A stretch of 64,000 nucleotides of DNA from Paraburkholderia fungorum (lineage in GTDB: Bacteria > Pseudomonadota > Gammaproteobacteria > Burkholderiales > Burkholderiaceae): the NCBI RefSeq assembly GCF_003610895.1, contig NZ_MCAS01000008.1:1-64000 (forward strand), written 5' to 3'. The notes beneath the pieces were generated by a model that saw only the letters and a program-made list of their open reading frames with translations, was not told the DNA's origin and did no database searches. The translations under genes were made by a program, and so were the position numbers. Each line of letters begins with the position of its first letter. Position 1 is the stretch's first letter. This document shows, one piece after another, positions 54,463-62,838 of the stretch.

Positions 54463-56979
54463 TCAGCGCTTCTTGCGGGCCTGCGGTTTCGATGCCGGCT
54501 TGGCCGCGGCGCCGCCATGCTTTTTCGCCGCGCCGCGCGCCGCGCGTGCTTCCTTGACGGCAGCGGTTTGCGCCGGTGCAGCCTTCTTGCGCCGGCCACC
54601 TGCGCCGGCACCCGCACCGCCTGCTCCGCCGTCTACCGGCGGCAACGAGCGCACGCGAGCACCGCCGCTTTCACCGGAAGCCTTGTCGGCAAGCGCCGGA
54701 CGGCCCGTTGGCGGTTTGATCGGCGTGTCGCGCACAAGGCGGAAGTCGATCTTGCGCGCATCGAGGTCGACACGGCTCACCTGCACCCGCACGCGGTCCG
54801 ACAGGCGATAGCGAATACCGGTGCGCTCGCCGCGCAATTCGTTCTTGATCTCGTCGTACTGGAAGTAGTCCGAGCCCAGCTCCGTCACGTGCACGAGGCC
54901 TTCGATAAAGAGCGAGTCGAGCTGCACGAAAATGCCGAACGACGTCACGCCGTTGACCATGCCGCCGTACTCCTCACCGAGCTTGTCGCGCATGAAGTAG
55001 CACTTGAGCCAGGCTTCGACGTCACGCGACGCTTCGTCCGCGCGACGTTCGTTGGCCGAGCAATGCAAACCGAGTTCTTCCCAGATCGCCACGTTGTTCG
55101 CACGCTGGCGGCCGCGTTTTTCGTCGTCGGCCTGCTGCATCGCGCGGGCGCGCGGCGAGAGCGCCGTATTCAGCTCGACGCCCTGCGGCGGCTCCGGCTG
55201 ATACTTGCGGCCCTGCAAAATCGCGTAGATCGCGCGGTGCGTGAGCAGGTCGGGATAGCGGCGAATCGGGCTCGTGAAGTGCGCATACGCCTCGTACGCG
55301 AGACCGAAGTGGCCGATGTTGTCCGGACTGTAGACCGCCTGTTGCATCGAGCGCAGCAGCATGGTCTGCAACATCTGCGCGTCCGGACGCTCGCGAATCT
55401 GCGCCATCAGCGCGGCGTAGTCGCTGGCGTGCGGTTTGTCGCCGCCGGCGAGCGTGAGGCCCATGCCGCGCAGGAAGGTGCGCAGATTTTCGAGCTTCTC
55501 GGCGGTCGGCCCGGCATGCACGCGGAACAGGCCCGGGTGCTTGTTGCGCTTGAGGAAGTCGGCCGCGCAGACGTTCGCGGCTAGCATGCATTCCTCGATC
55601 AGCTTGTGTGCGTCGTTGCGGGTGCGCGGAATGATCTGTTCGATCTTGCCCTGCGCATTGCAGACGATGTACGTTTCAGTCGTATCGAAGTCGATCGCGC
55701 CGCGCTTCTGGCGTGCGGCGAACAGCGACTTGTAGACGCCATACAGATTCTGCAGTTGCGGCAGCAAAGCGGCACGGCGCGCGGCTTCCGGACCCTTGGT
55801 GTTCTTGAGTACCGCGGCCACTTCCGTGTAGGTCAGGCGCGCGGCCGAGTTGATCACGCCCGGATAGAACTGGTAGGCCTTCACTTCGCCACGCGTGGTG
55901 ACGATCATGTCGCACACCAGCACGCAACGGTCGACGTGCGGATTGAGCGAGCACAGTCCGTTCGACAGCTTTTCCGGCAGCATGGGAATCACGCGGCGCG
56001 GGAAGTACACCGAGGTGCTGCGCTCGAGCGCGTCGGCGTCGAGCCCGCTCTTCGGATGCACATAGTGCGAAACGTCCGCGATCGCGACGATCAGGCGGAA
56101 GCCTTCGCCGCGGCCGACCTGAACCGGTTCGCAATAGACCGCGTCGTCGAAGTCGCGGGCGTCTTCACCGTCGATCGTGACGAGCGGCACGTCACGCAGA
56201 TCGATGCGATGACGCGCGTCGGCCGGGCGCACTTCGTCAGGCAGTTTGGCGGCTTCGTCTAGCGCGGCCTGGCTGAACTCGTGCGGCACACCGTACTTGC
56301 GCACCGCAATTTCGATTTCCATGCCGGGGTCGTCGATATCGCCGAGCACTTCCACCACGCGGCCGAGCGGCTGCGAATGACGGCTCGGGAAATCGGTGAG
56401 TTCGACCACCACCACCTGGCCGACCTTGGCCTTCTTGGTGTTCTGCGCGATCAGGATGTCGTGACCGATGCGCTTGTCTTCAGGCGCGACGATCAGCGCG
56501 CCGTTTTCGTTGAGCAGCCGCCCGATCACCCGCTTGTTGGCGCGATCCGTGACTTCGACGATATGCCCTTCCGGCCTGCCGCGGCGGTCGTAGCCGACGA
56601 TGCGCGCCAGCACCCGGTCGTTATGCATGACCTTCTGCATCTCGCCGGTGGGCAGGAACAGGTCGTCCTGGCCGTCGTCGCGAATGAGAAAGCCGTAGCC
56701 GTCGCGATGCCCCTGTACGCGACCCGCGACAAAATTCGACGGATGGGTCAGCTGATAGAGATTGCGCTGATCGAGCCGGATCTGGCCGTCGCGCTCCATG
56801 GCGCCCAGGCGCTTGAAGAATCCTTCGCGCTCCTGGCGCTTGATCGACAGGGCTTCAGCGATGTCGTTCGCGGCCAGCGGCGCTTCACTCGTGCGCAGGA
56901 CGCCCAGGATTTCTTCGCGGCTCGGGATCGGATACGGGAATTTGCTCAAGGGCTTATCGATGATTTTTTCTCGTTGCAT
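54463..56979 (-). CDS. rnr: Ribonuclease R
   Basis: 838 residues. N-terminal winged helix (REEILGVLRTSEAPLAANDIAEALSI), cold-shock domains (GRVQGHRDGYGFLIRDDGQDDLFLP), the RNB catalytic domain with VTIDGEDARDFDDAVYCE and FPRRVIPMLPEKLSNGLCSLNP, and an S1 domain (YGGMVNGVTSFGIFVQLDSLFIEGLVHVTEL). A basic Lys/Ala-rich tail of about 90 residues follows. It degrades structured RNA 3' to 5'. It heads the rnr-rlmB-(rpiA) group. Confidence 0.97.
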   Translation of the reverse strand: MQREKIIDKPLSKFPYPIPSREEILGVLRTSEAPLAANDIAEALSIKRQEREGFFKRLGAMERDGQIRLDQRNLYQLTHPSNFVAGRVQGHRDGYGFLIRDDGQDDLFLPTGEMQKVMHNDRVLARIVGYDRRGRPEGHIVEVTDRANKRVIGRLLNENGALIVAPEDKRIGHDILIAQNTKKAKVGQVVVVELTDFPSRHSQPLGRVVEVLGDIDDPGMEIEIAVRKYGVPHEFSQAALDEAAKLPDEVRPADARHRIDLRDVPLVTIDGEDARDFDDAVYCEPVQVGRGEGFRLIVAIADVSHYVHPKSGLDADALERSTSVYFPRRVIPMLPEKLSNGLCSLNPHVDRCVLVCDMIVTTRGEVKAYQFYPGVINSAARLTYTEVAAVLKNTKGPEAARRAALLPQLQNLYGVYKSLFAARQKRGAIDFDTTETYIVCNAQGKIEQIIPRTRNDAHKLIEECMLAANVCAADFLKRNKHPGLFRVHAGPTAEKLENLRTFLRGMGLTLAGGDKPHASDYAALMAQIRERPDAQMLQTMLLRSMQQAVYSPDNIGHFGLAYEAYAHFTSPIRRYPDLLTHRAIYAILQGRKYQPEPPQGVELNTALSPRARAMQQADDEKRGRQRANNVAIWEELGLHCSANERRADEASRDVEAWLKCYFMRDKLGEEYGGMVNGVTSFGIFVQLDSLFIEGLVHVTELGSDYFQYDEIKNELRGERTGIRYRLSDRVRVQVSRVDLDARKIDFRLVRDTPIKPPTGRPALADKASGESGGARVRSLPPVDGGAGGAGAGAGGRRKKAAPAQTAAVKEARAARGAAKKHGGAAAKPASKPQARKKR

Positions 56980-57231
56980 GGACGTCGGTCGGCGATGTGG
57001 CTCGGCTTAAGAAGCGTTTGGGTTGCGCTTAAGTTGCACTTGCGATTGCACTGAAATGGCTGCTCGGGTCCGGCTCGTTCAAATCTGAGTCCGACGGGCG
57101 TGTGCACCGTGCCAACGAACTACTGCGAGGCATTCTAACACCCGTCTCGCGCGCCACGCGGCCCGTCAGTAATCGCTGCGAGCCGCATGCAGACTCGCTG
57201 CGGCGATGTTTAAGCGACTTTTGAGAAACGC

Positions 57232-57259
57232 TTGACAGCCTCGAATCTGTCGCTATAAT
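57232..57259 (+). promoter_or_regulatory. tRNA-Leu copy 1 promoter
   Basis: Perfect TTGACA (57232-57237) and TATAAT (57254-57259) hexamers with a 16-nt spacer, 24 nt before the tRNA. The preceding gap from 56980 holds no gene. Confidence 0.92.
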
Positions 57260-57283
57260 GGCGTTCTTTGCTGTTCATCACCT

Positions 57284-57370
57284 GCCCAGGTGGCGAAATT
57301 GGTAGACGCACTAGGTTCAGGTCCTAGCGGTGGCAACACTGTGGAGGTTCGAGTCCTCTCTTGGGCACCA
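57284..57370 (+). tRNA. tRNA-Leu (CAG), copy 1
   Basis: 87-nt class II tRNA with a long variable arm (GGTGGCAACACTG). Acceptor GCCCAGG pairs with CTTGGGC, giving one G:U pair. Anticodon CAG is at 57318-57320, and CCA is encoded. Confidence 0.96.
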
Positions 57371-57374
57371 GATT

Positions 57375-57419
57375 CAAAAGTAAAGCCGCCTGATGTTTCG
57401 CATCGGCGGCTTTACTTTT
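57375..57419 (+). terminator. Terminator after tRNA-Leu copy 1
   Basis: A strong stem (AAAGTAAAGCCGCC / GGCGGCTTTACTTT) with T-rich flank follows the tRNA by 5 nt. Confidence 0.85.
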
Positions 57420-57582
57420 CGTGTGAGGCTACGTGATCCGGTTCTGGTTTTTCGAGCGGATGACGTAGTTAGCAGGACGGTTGGGTCGGCGTGAGTCGGC
57501 TGTCGTCGAGCAGTGGAGTTTTGCTCTGCTGCGCGGCACAACCGGGCGGTTGATGAAGCGATAGTTTGTTTGCATGTAGGGA

Positions 57583-57610
57583 TTGACACGCTGCATCATC
57601 ACGCTAAAAT
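57583..57610 (+). promoter_or_regulatory. tRNA-Leu copy 2 promoter
   Basis: TTGACA (57583-57588), a 16-nt spacer and TAAAAT (57605-57610), 21 nt before the tRNA. Copy 2 therefore has its own promoter. Confidence 0.85.
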
Positions 57611-57631
57611 ATCGGTCTAGCTTGAAGACGT

Positions 57632-57718
57632 GCCCAGGTGGCGGAATTGGTAGACGCACTAGGTTCAGGTCCTAGCGGTGGCAACACCGTGGAGGTTCGA
57701 GTCCTCTCCTGGGCACCA
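57632..57718 (+). tRNA. tRNA-Leu (CAG), copy 2
   Basis: 87 nt, differing from copy 1 at three positions (GGAATT, CACCG, TCTCC), with full pairing in the acceptor stem. Anticodon CAG is at 57666-57668 and CCA is encoded. Confidence 0.96.
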
Positions 57719-57763
57719 ATAGTTGTTCCGGCGTAGTTTCAACATATGCCGATGTAGTTCGAG

Positions 57764-57800
57764 AAACCCCGTAAGATTAATTGTCTTACGGGGTTTTTTG
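57764..57800 (+). terminator. Terminator after tRNA-Leu copy 2
   Basis: AAACCCCGTAAGA pairs with TCTTACGGGGTTT and is followed by a T-run. A strong Rho-independent terminator. Confidence 0.88.
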
Positions 57801-57879
57801 TTTGTGCGGCGGTTTTTCGCTCCGCTGTGACGTCGGCGATTTTTGCGTCGGCCAGATTCAGGGGCAAGGCCATGCGCAG

Positions 57880-58136
57880 ACGCGTTGAGTTGGCGTTGGC
57901 GTTCCGCGCTGCCAAAGCATGTGCCCGCTCCTACCTTCTCACGAATGGAAACGGGCTCGCCCTGAGGGTTCGGCCGAGCGATACCAGGACCTGGGTCCTC
58001 CACTACCGACAACCGAGCACGGGCCAGGAGAACCTCCTAAGCCTCGGCCTCTACCCCGATATCACACCCGTCGATACGCAAGTCGGCCACTACCGCGCGC
58101 AATCTCGCACACGAAGGCATCGATCCGGAATCAATC
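57880..58136 (+). pseudogene. Integrase N-terminal remnant next to tRNA-Leu
   Basis: The frame reads SYLLTNGNGLALRVRPSDTR and TWVLHYRQPSTGQENLLSLG, LYPDI, which matches the N-terminal arm-binding (DUF4102-type) domain of P4-like tRNA integrases. Near 58075 the reading shifts: the other frame continues RKSATTARNLAHEGIDPES, the family's next block. The rest is lost. It lies 160 nt behind tRNA-Leu copy 2, as expected for a former tRNA-targeted island. Confidence 0.65.
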
Positions 58137-59567
58137 TCACACAATACGAATGACCTTCCCCGGATTCATGACGTTGCCGGGATCGAAAGCCCGCTTGATC
58201 GCGCGCATCATTTCGATGTCAATTGCAGGTTTGAATCTTTCGAGTTCCTCGACATGCATCATGCCGATGCCATGCTCCGCGCTGATACTGCCCCCCAGGT
58301 CGATGCTCACCTGATGAACGACCAAGTTGGCTTCCGCCGCGGCGCGCTCCCTGGTGAACTCGGTCGCATAAAATTTCCGATCGAGAATAACGACGACGTG
58401 AATATTTCCATCGCCGATATGTCCGCAGTGGACAACTCGACATGCCGGGATATGTTCTTCCAGACGTTGTGTGACTGTATCGATAAATTCCGGCAGTCGC
58501 GAAATCGGAACCGAGGTGTCATTGGCAACCGAAAAGCCGGCGTGAATATTGGATTCGGAAACGGTGTGCCGTAACTCCCAGATTCGTTGAGCTTTGGCGT
58601 CGTTGTTGGCAATCACGGCGTCGAGCACCCATTCTTTTTCCATTGCTTCGCCTAGCACCAATTCCAGGTACTGCTCCGAATCAAAGTCGGACTTGCTATC
58701 GCCGAGTTCGATCATGACAAACCAGGGTGCCTCTAGTGGCATCGGACACTGCCGGTTCGCGGGATGCTGGAGAACAACCTCCAGTTGTCCCCGTGACATC
58801 AACTCAAAGCTTTCCACACAATTTCCAACCCTCTCGTGGAACAGGCTCAGAAGTTGGACCGCCGCCCGAACGTCCGGCAAGGACACCATCGCGGTGCCCG
58901 ACCTCCTGATTCTTGGAACGAGCTTCAGCGTCGCCGCGGTCACAATACCTAATGTTCCTTCCGCGCCGATGAAAATCTGTTTGAGATCGTATCCGGAGTT
59001 GTCTTTCCTGAGCGTTTTAAGGCCGTTCCATACCCGACCATCAGGAAGTACGACCTCAAGACCTAAAACAAGATCGCGCATATTTCCGTAACGCAAGACC
59101 CCTGTGCCTCCCGCGTTGGTCGAGATCAAGCCCCCGACTTCGCAACTGCCAGCGGAGCCTAACAGCAGCGGAAATTGCCTGCCCTTCTCCTCGGCTGCCT
59201 CACGCAGATTGCTGAGGATGCAGCCCGCCTCCGCAGTCAGCGAGTTATTGACGACGTCGACTTCCCGAATCTGGTCCATTCGCGACATGTTGACGATGAT
59301 GGATGCCCCGTCGCCCAGACCGACTGCACCACCCGTCAAGCCAGTATTGCCACCTTGAGGCACCACGGCAATACCCTGTTCGTTGCACAGTCTTACCGTC
59401 TCGCTCACGTGCGAGATTTCTTTCGGGAAAACAACCGCGACGGCATTGCCGCGATAACGACCGCGCCAGTCGGTCAAATACGTGGACATGTCCTCGGTGT
59501 CGGACAACACCCGCATATCTCCGATGTTGACCAGCTTGAGCAATACTTCGGTATGCAAATTTTTCAT
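58137..59567 (-). CDS. FAD-binding oxidoreductase (GlcD/D-lactate dehydrogenase type)
   Basis: 476 residues from the ATG at 59567 (a GTG at 59582 is an alternative). FAD_binding_4 domain: VPQGGNTGLTGGAVGLGDGASIIVNMSRMDQI, GSCEVGGLISTNAGGTGVLRYGNMRDLVLGLEVVLPDG, IFIGAEGTLGIVTAATLKLVP. C-terminal oxidase domain has VVHCGHIGDGNIHVVVIL and LGGSISAEHGIG, with the conserved His. It would oxidise a 2-hydroxy acid. It starts the catabolic-looking group near the tRNA-Leu. Confidence 0.92.
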   Translation of the reverse strand: MKNLHTEVLLKLVNIGDMRVLSDTEDMSTYLTDWRGRYRGNAVAVVFPKEISHVSETVRLCNEQGIAVVPQGGNTGLTGGAVGLGDGASIIVNMSRMDQIREVDVVNNSLTAEAGCILSNLREAAEEKGRQFPLLLGSAGSCEVGGLISTNAGGTGVLRYGNMRDLVLGLEVVLPDGRVWNGLKTLRKDNSGYDLKQIFIGAEGTLGIVTAATLKLVPRIRRSGTAMVSLPDVRAAVQLLSLFHERVGNCVESFELMSRGQLEVVLQHPANRQCPMPLEAPWFVMIELGDSKSDFDSEQYLELVLGEAMEKEWVLDAVIANNDAKAQRIWELRHTVSESNIHAGFSVANDTSVPISRLPEFIDTVTQRLEEHIPACRVVHCGHIGDGNIHVVVILDRKFYATEFTRERAAAEANLVVHQVSIDLGGSISAEHGIGMMHVEELERFKPAIDIEMMRAIKRAFDPGNVMNPGKVIRIV

Positions 59568-59668
59568 CTCTAACTCACTCACAGCTTGACGACAGGCGTT
59601 TGATGTCGGCTTATAACCGACGAGATTGACCGCGTTCGGTGGTCTGAAACGCGGCGCAAGGCAACGGT

Positions 59669-59980
59669 TCAGCGCATGTAGCCATGTCGCTCGTTGTCAT
59701 CCAGTCTCCTGGATCCGCCCGCGCAAACGTTGGATTTGGCGATTCGCATCGCCGCGTCGAAGTCCTCATGCGTGGCGACGTGACGATGATCGACGCTAAC
59801 CAGCCAACCGCTCCCGCTTTGACACCAGCGTATTCTTCGCTCGTCGAGCAATACCGAAAACCAGCGCCAGAGTGCGGCATCCTCCACGTTTGCATCACGT
59901 TGCGCCACATACCGCGCAGCGAGCATTCGTTCGGCAAAATCAGGCGTGAGTGTCTCCAGCACGTGTTTCCTGGTCTTCAT
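59669..59980 (-). CDS. Hypothetical protein, 103 residues
   Basis: The ATG at 59980 has a GGAAC sequence upstream. The reading MKTRKHVLETLTPDFAERMLAARYVAQRDANVEDAALWRWFSVLLDERRIRWCQ, with SGSGWLVSVDHRHVATHEDFDAAMRIAKS, looks like a real small protein and is not opposed by another gene. No family was recognised. It sits between the FAD oxidase and the amidase. Confidence 0.55.
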   Translation of the reverse strand: MKTRKHVLETLTPDFAERMLAARYVAQRDANVEDAALWRWFSVLLDERRIRWCQSGSGWLVSVDHRHVATHEDFDAAMRIAKSNVCAGGSRRLDDNERHGYMR

Positions 59981-60050
59981 GGTTCCGGTAGCCGTCTCTA
60001 CAACAAGAACTTCTGCGGCAAGAACGGGCGCAAGTTGGTCCGCTTATTCG

Positions 60051-61496
60051 TCAGTTGAGCCTTCGCGCGTTCAAATTCCCAGCGCCCGGCTGCCAGCCTG
60101 GCGGATAGGCGAACGGATAGTTCGCTTCGATTGCGCAAGCGAGTCGCAACGCGACGTCCTCCCGAAATGCCGGCGACGTGACGTGAATGCCAATAGGAAG
60201 GCCCGTTGACGACACGCCAGAGGGAACGCTGATAGCGGGACACCAGGGGACCCAGTTAAAAACGGACGTCATGTCCAGGCCTCGTTTGCGCCCATCTTCC
60301 GTCGCCGCGTGATAAGCCGCGTCGTCTTCTTCGACCCCTACCGCCGGCCGGGTCATCGTAGGGCTGATCATCGCGTCGTAGGTTGCGAACACGTCCACCA
60401 GTACGGACCACTGACGTTTGCGAATGACGTCGAGTCGTTTGATCGAGACCGCGTCGTATGAGCGCCCCTTTGCCACGACTTCAACGAGCCGCGGATCCGC
60501 CGCCGCGCCGAGCCGGTCCAGATGCTCTCCATAGAACGCCGACAGATACACATGCCAATGACGCACCCAACCGTCTGCGATTGATCGGTCCCAGCCTAGT
60601 TCGACAGGTGTAACGATGGCCCCCGCTCGCGTCAACTTCTCCGCGACCTGTTCGCAGCGGTCCACGACTTCCCGCTCCACCTCAAAGAAACCAAGGTCCA
60701 TGCTCAGCGCAATGCGCATGCCCTCGACGCCCGCTTCGATGTCCAGTCGCGGCAGCGCTGGAACGTACGACGAAGGATCGCGGTCGGTTGGACCGCACAC
60801 ATGAGGGAGCGCCGCCGCAAGATCGGCAACCGTGCGGGTCAGCAGACCATGGTGCTGAATATCGTCAATCATGGATGGCTGATCTTCGATCGGAATTCTC
60901 CCGAAGGCAGGCTTCAATCCCACGATGCCCGTGCAGGACGCGGGAATTCGAACCGAGCCCCCCATGTCCGTTCCCTCCGCAATGGCGACACAGCCCGTCG
61001 AGACCGCCACCGCGGACCCGCCCGAGGAGCCACCCGGCGTTTTATCCGGATTCCACGGATTGCGTGTGACACCATGCAACGCGCTATCGCAAAAGCTGCT
61101 GGATGCGAATTCCGACAACGTAGTCTTGCCGACAATGATCGCATCACACTGCCTGAACCGTTCCACAACGACCGCATCCTCGAGCGAGACCTCGCGTTCG
61201 AAAGCGAATGATCCGAACCGGTTTCCTAGTTGCCGAACGGGCGTGCAATCCTTGATCGCGACCGGCACACCGGCCAACGGTCCAAGCAATTCGCCACGGG
61301 CTCTACGCCGATCAAGTTCCGCTGCGCTACGACGTGCGCCGTGAAAATCGATCTCGGCAAAACAATTGAGACTTTGCTGCACCTGAACCGAGCGCGCCAA
61401 AGACGCCTCCACGACCTCGGCCGCTGTTACTGTTCCACGCCGGACCGCGTCGGCGAGTTCCCTGACCGACGACCAGGGTCCAAATTCCACACTCAT
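60051..61496 (-). CDS. Amidase-signature family hydrolase
   Basis: 481 residues, with an AAGGA site. The amidase catalytic triad is visible: Lys in GVPVAIKDCTP, and the GGSSGGSAVAVSTGCVAIAEGTDMGGSVRIPASCTGIVGLKPAFGRIP block holding both Ser residues. It hydrolyses an amide of unknown identity (for example an aryl or alkyl amide). It lies downstream of the LacI-type palindrome and could be regulated by it. Confidence 0.93.
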   Translation of the reverse strand: MSVEFGPWSSVRELADAVRRGTVTAAEVVEASLARSVQVQQSLNCFAEIDFHGARRSAAELDRRRARGELLGPLAGVPVAIKDCTPVRQLGNRFGSFAFEREVSLEDAVVVERFRQCDAIIVGKTTLSEFASSSFCDSALHGVTRNPWNPDKTPGGSSGGSAVAVSTGCVAIAEGTDMGGSVRIPASCTGIVGLKPAFGRIPIEDQPSMIDDIQHHGLLTRTVADLAAALPHVCGPTDRDPSSYVPALPRLDIEAGVEGMRIALSMDLGFFEVEREVVDRCEQVAEKLTRAGAIVTPVELGWDRSIADGWVRHWHVYLSAFYGEHLDRLGAAADPRLVEVVAKGRSYDAVSIKRLDVIRKRQWSVLVDVFATYDAMISPTMTRPAVGVEEDDAAYHAATEDGRKRGLDMTSVFNWVPWCPAISVPSGVSSTGLPIGIHVTSPAFREDVALRLACAIEANYPFAYPPGWQPGAGNLNARRLN

Positions 61497-61818
61497 TGGT
61501 TTTCCTTCAACGCATCAGGCTAAACAGTCGACATCTACAAAAAATCGCTTGAAGAAACGTTTCTTCATTGAAGTCTGGCTTAGCATCGCCATTCTGTCAA
61601 GGTACTGCGAACGCACTTTCCCTTGTTGCGCGTGTCGGCAGAGGAATCGAGGCAGACCAGCAGAATCGATCAGCTACAATGACTTGCAGCCGGCTTGCCA
61701 GCGATAGCTCTTAACCGTTTCCCGGCGGGGGCAAAAACGATCCGCACGCCGCAGCCGTGCGGCGGTGAAGCGCAGTGCGCCTCGGATAGCCGTCCCATTA
61801 CCGATACGAAAAAAACTG
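61497..61818. promoter_or_regulatory. Divergent region of amidase and LacI genes
   Basis: The 322-nt gap separates the leftward amidase from the rightward regulator. It contains the GAAGAAACGTTTCTTC palindrome at 61551-61566. Confidence 0.6.
61551..61566. promoter_or_regulatory. LacI-type operator palindrome
   Basis: GAAGAAACGTTTCTTC is a perfect 16-bp palindrome with the central CG typical of LacI/PurR-family operators. It lies 55 nt upstream of the amidase start and about 250 nt upstream of the LacI gene. Confidence 0.8.
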
Positions 61819-62817
61819 ATGAAGCGATCGACACGCGCCACGATCAAAGACGTTGCAACCGCCGCCGGCGTCACGCCGACGACGGTGTCGGATGCCCTTT
61901 CGGGTAAAGGAAGGCTTTCCGCTGAGACCCGGGCCCGGGTGCGGGAAGTTGCGAACCAGCTCGGTTACCGGCCCAATGCACTCGCCAGAGGTCTTCGCGG
62001 CAGCGGCCTTGGCCTGCTCGGGCTGGTGATTTCACCTGCTCCATCCGCTACGTTGTCCACCGCCTGGTACTGGTCGACGATCGCCAACAAGGCGACTGAA
62101 ACAGCATTAGCCGCGGGCTACGCATTGGTCCTGCTGCCCTACAACGCGGACGCCCTTTCCACCATGCCGATCCCACTGGACGGCGCGATCGTGGTCGACC
62201 CGGTCGCGCGGGACCCGGTATTGAAGTGCCTTCGGGAAAGCGGCACCTTCGTGATTACCGTGGGCCGCGATATCGAGAATGGTCAGGAGCCCTGGGTCGA
62301 TGACGACAATACGCGCGGCACCCGGCAAATGCTTGCGCGCACGGTGCGTCCCGGTAGCGCCTTGGCCATGCTGGCGTTCGATACCGCCAAGAGTTACTCG
62401 AATGACATGCGCGTTGGCGCGGAACAGTGGGCGGACGATACCGAGTCGGCGTTTTTTCTGCAGCTATGCGGCGGCATTGATGAAAAGTCGATCGACGAGG
62501 CGCTCGACTCCGTCACGAGTCGTAACGCCGACGCGATCCTTACCCAGAGCGACAAACTGGCCATTGCCGTGCTATCCCGACTACAAGCGCGCGGCCTCAA
62601 GGTTCCCGGCGATATTCTTTTGCTCTGTGCATCCGACAGCCCCGACCTTGCCCACACGAAGCCGTCCATTACCGCTACCCACCAGCACCCCGAGCAAGTC
62701 GGCGTGCTCGCCGCTTCCACCCTGATCGACAGCATCAAGGGGGCTCAACCACCCGCGCAACAACTGATCGTCACCGATATCATCATCAGACGCTCAGCGC
62801 CGGCGTTGCGCGGCTGA
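61819..62817 (+). CDS. LacI-family transcriptional regulator
   Basis: 332 residues from the ATG at 61819 (MKRSTRATIKDVATAAGVTPTTVSDALSGKGRLSAETRARVREVANQLGYRPNALARGLRGSG), the LacI helix-turn-helix and hinge helix. The C-terminus is a periplasmic-binding-protein-like sensor domain: LGLVISPAP, NADAILTQSDKLAIAVLSRLQARGLKVPGDILLLC, and EQVGVLAASTLIDSIKG. It probably represses the amidase by the 61551 palindrome, and perhaps the M24 peptidase. Confidence 0.93.
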   Translation: MKRSTRATIKDVATAAGVTPTTVSDALSGKGRLSAETRARVREVANQLGYRPNALARGLRGSGLGLLGLVISPAPSATLSTAWYWSTIANKATETALAAGYALVLLPYNADALSTMPIPLDGAIVVDPVARDPVLKCLRESGTFVITVGRDIENGQEPWVDDDNTRGTRQMLARTVRPGSALAMLAFDTAKSYSNDMRVGAEQWADDTESAFFLQLCGGIDEKSIDEALDSVTSRNADAILTQSDKLAIAVLSRLQARGLKVPGDILLLCASDSPDLAHTKPSITATHQHPEQVGVLAASTLIDSIKGAQPPAQQLIVTDIIIRRSAPALRG

Positions 62818-62838
62818 GCCCGCAGCCGCGATAGACCG

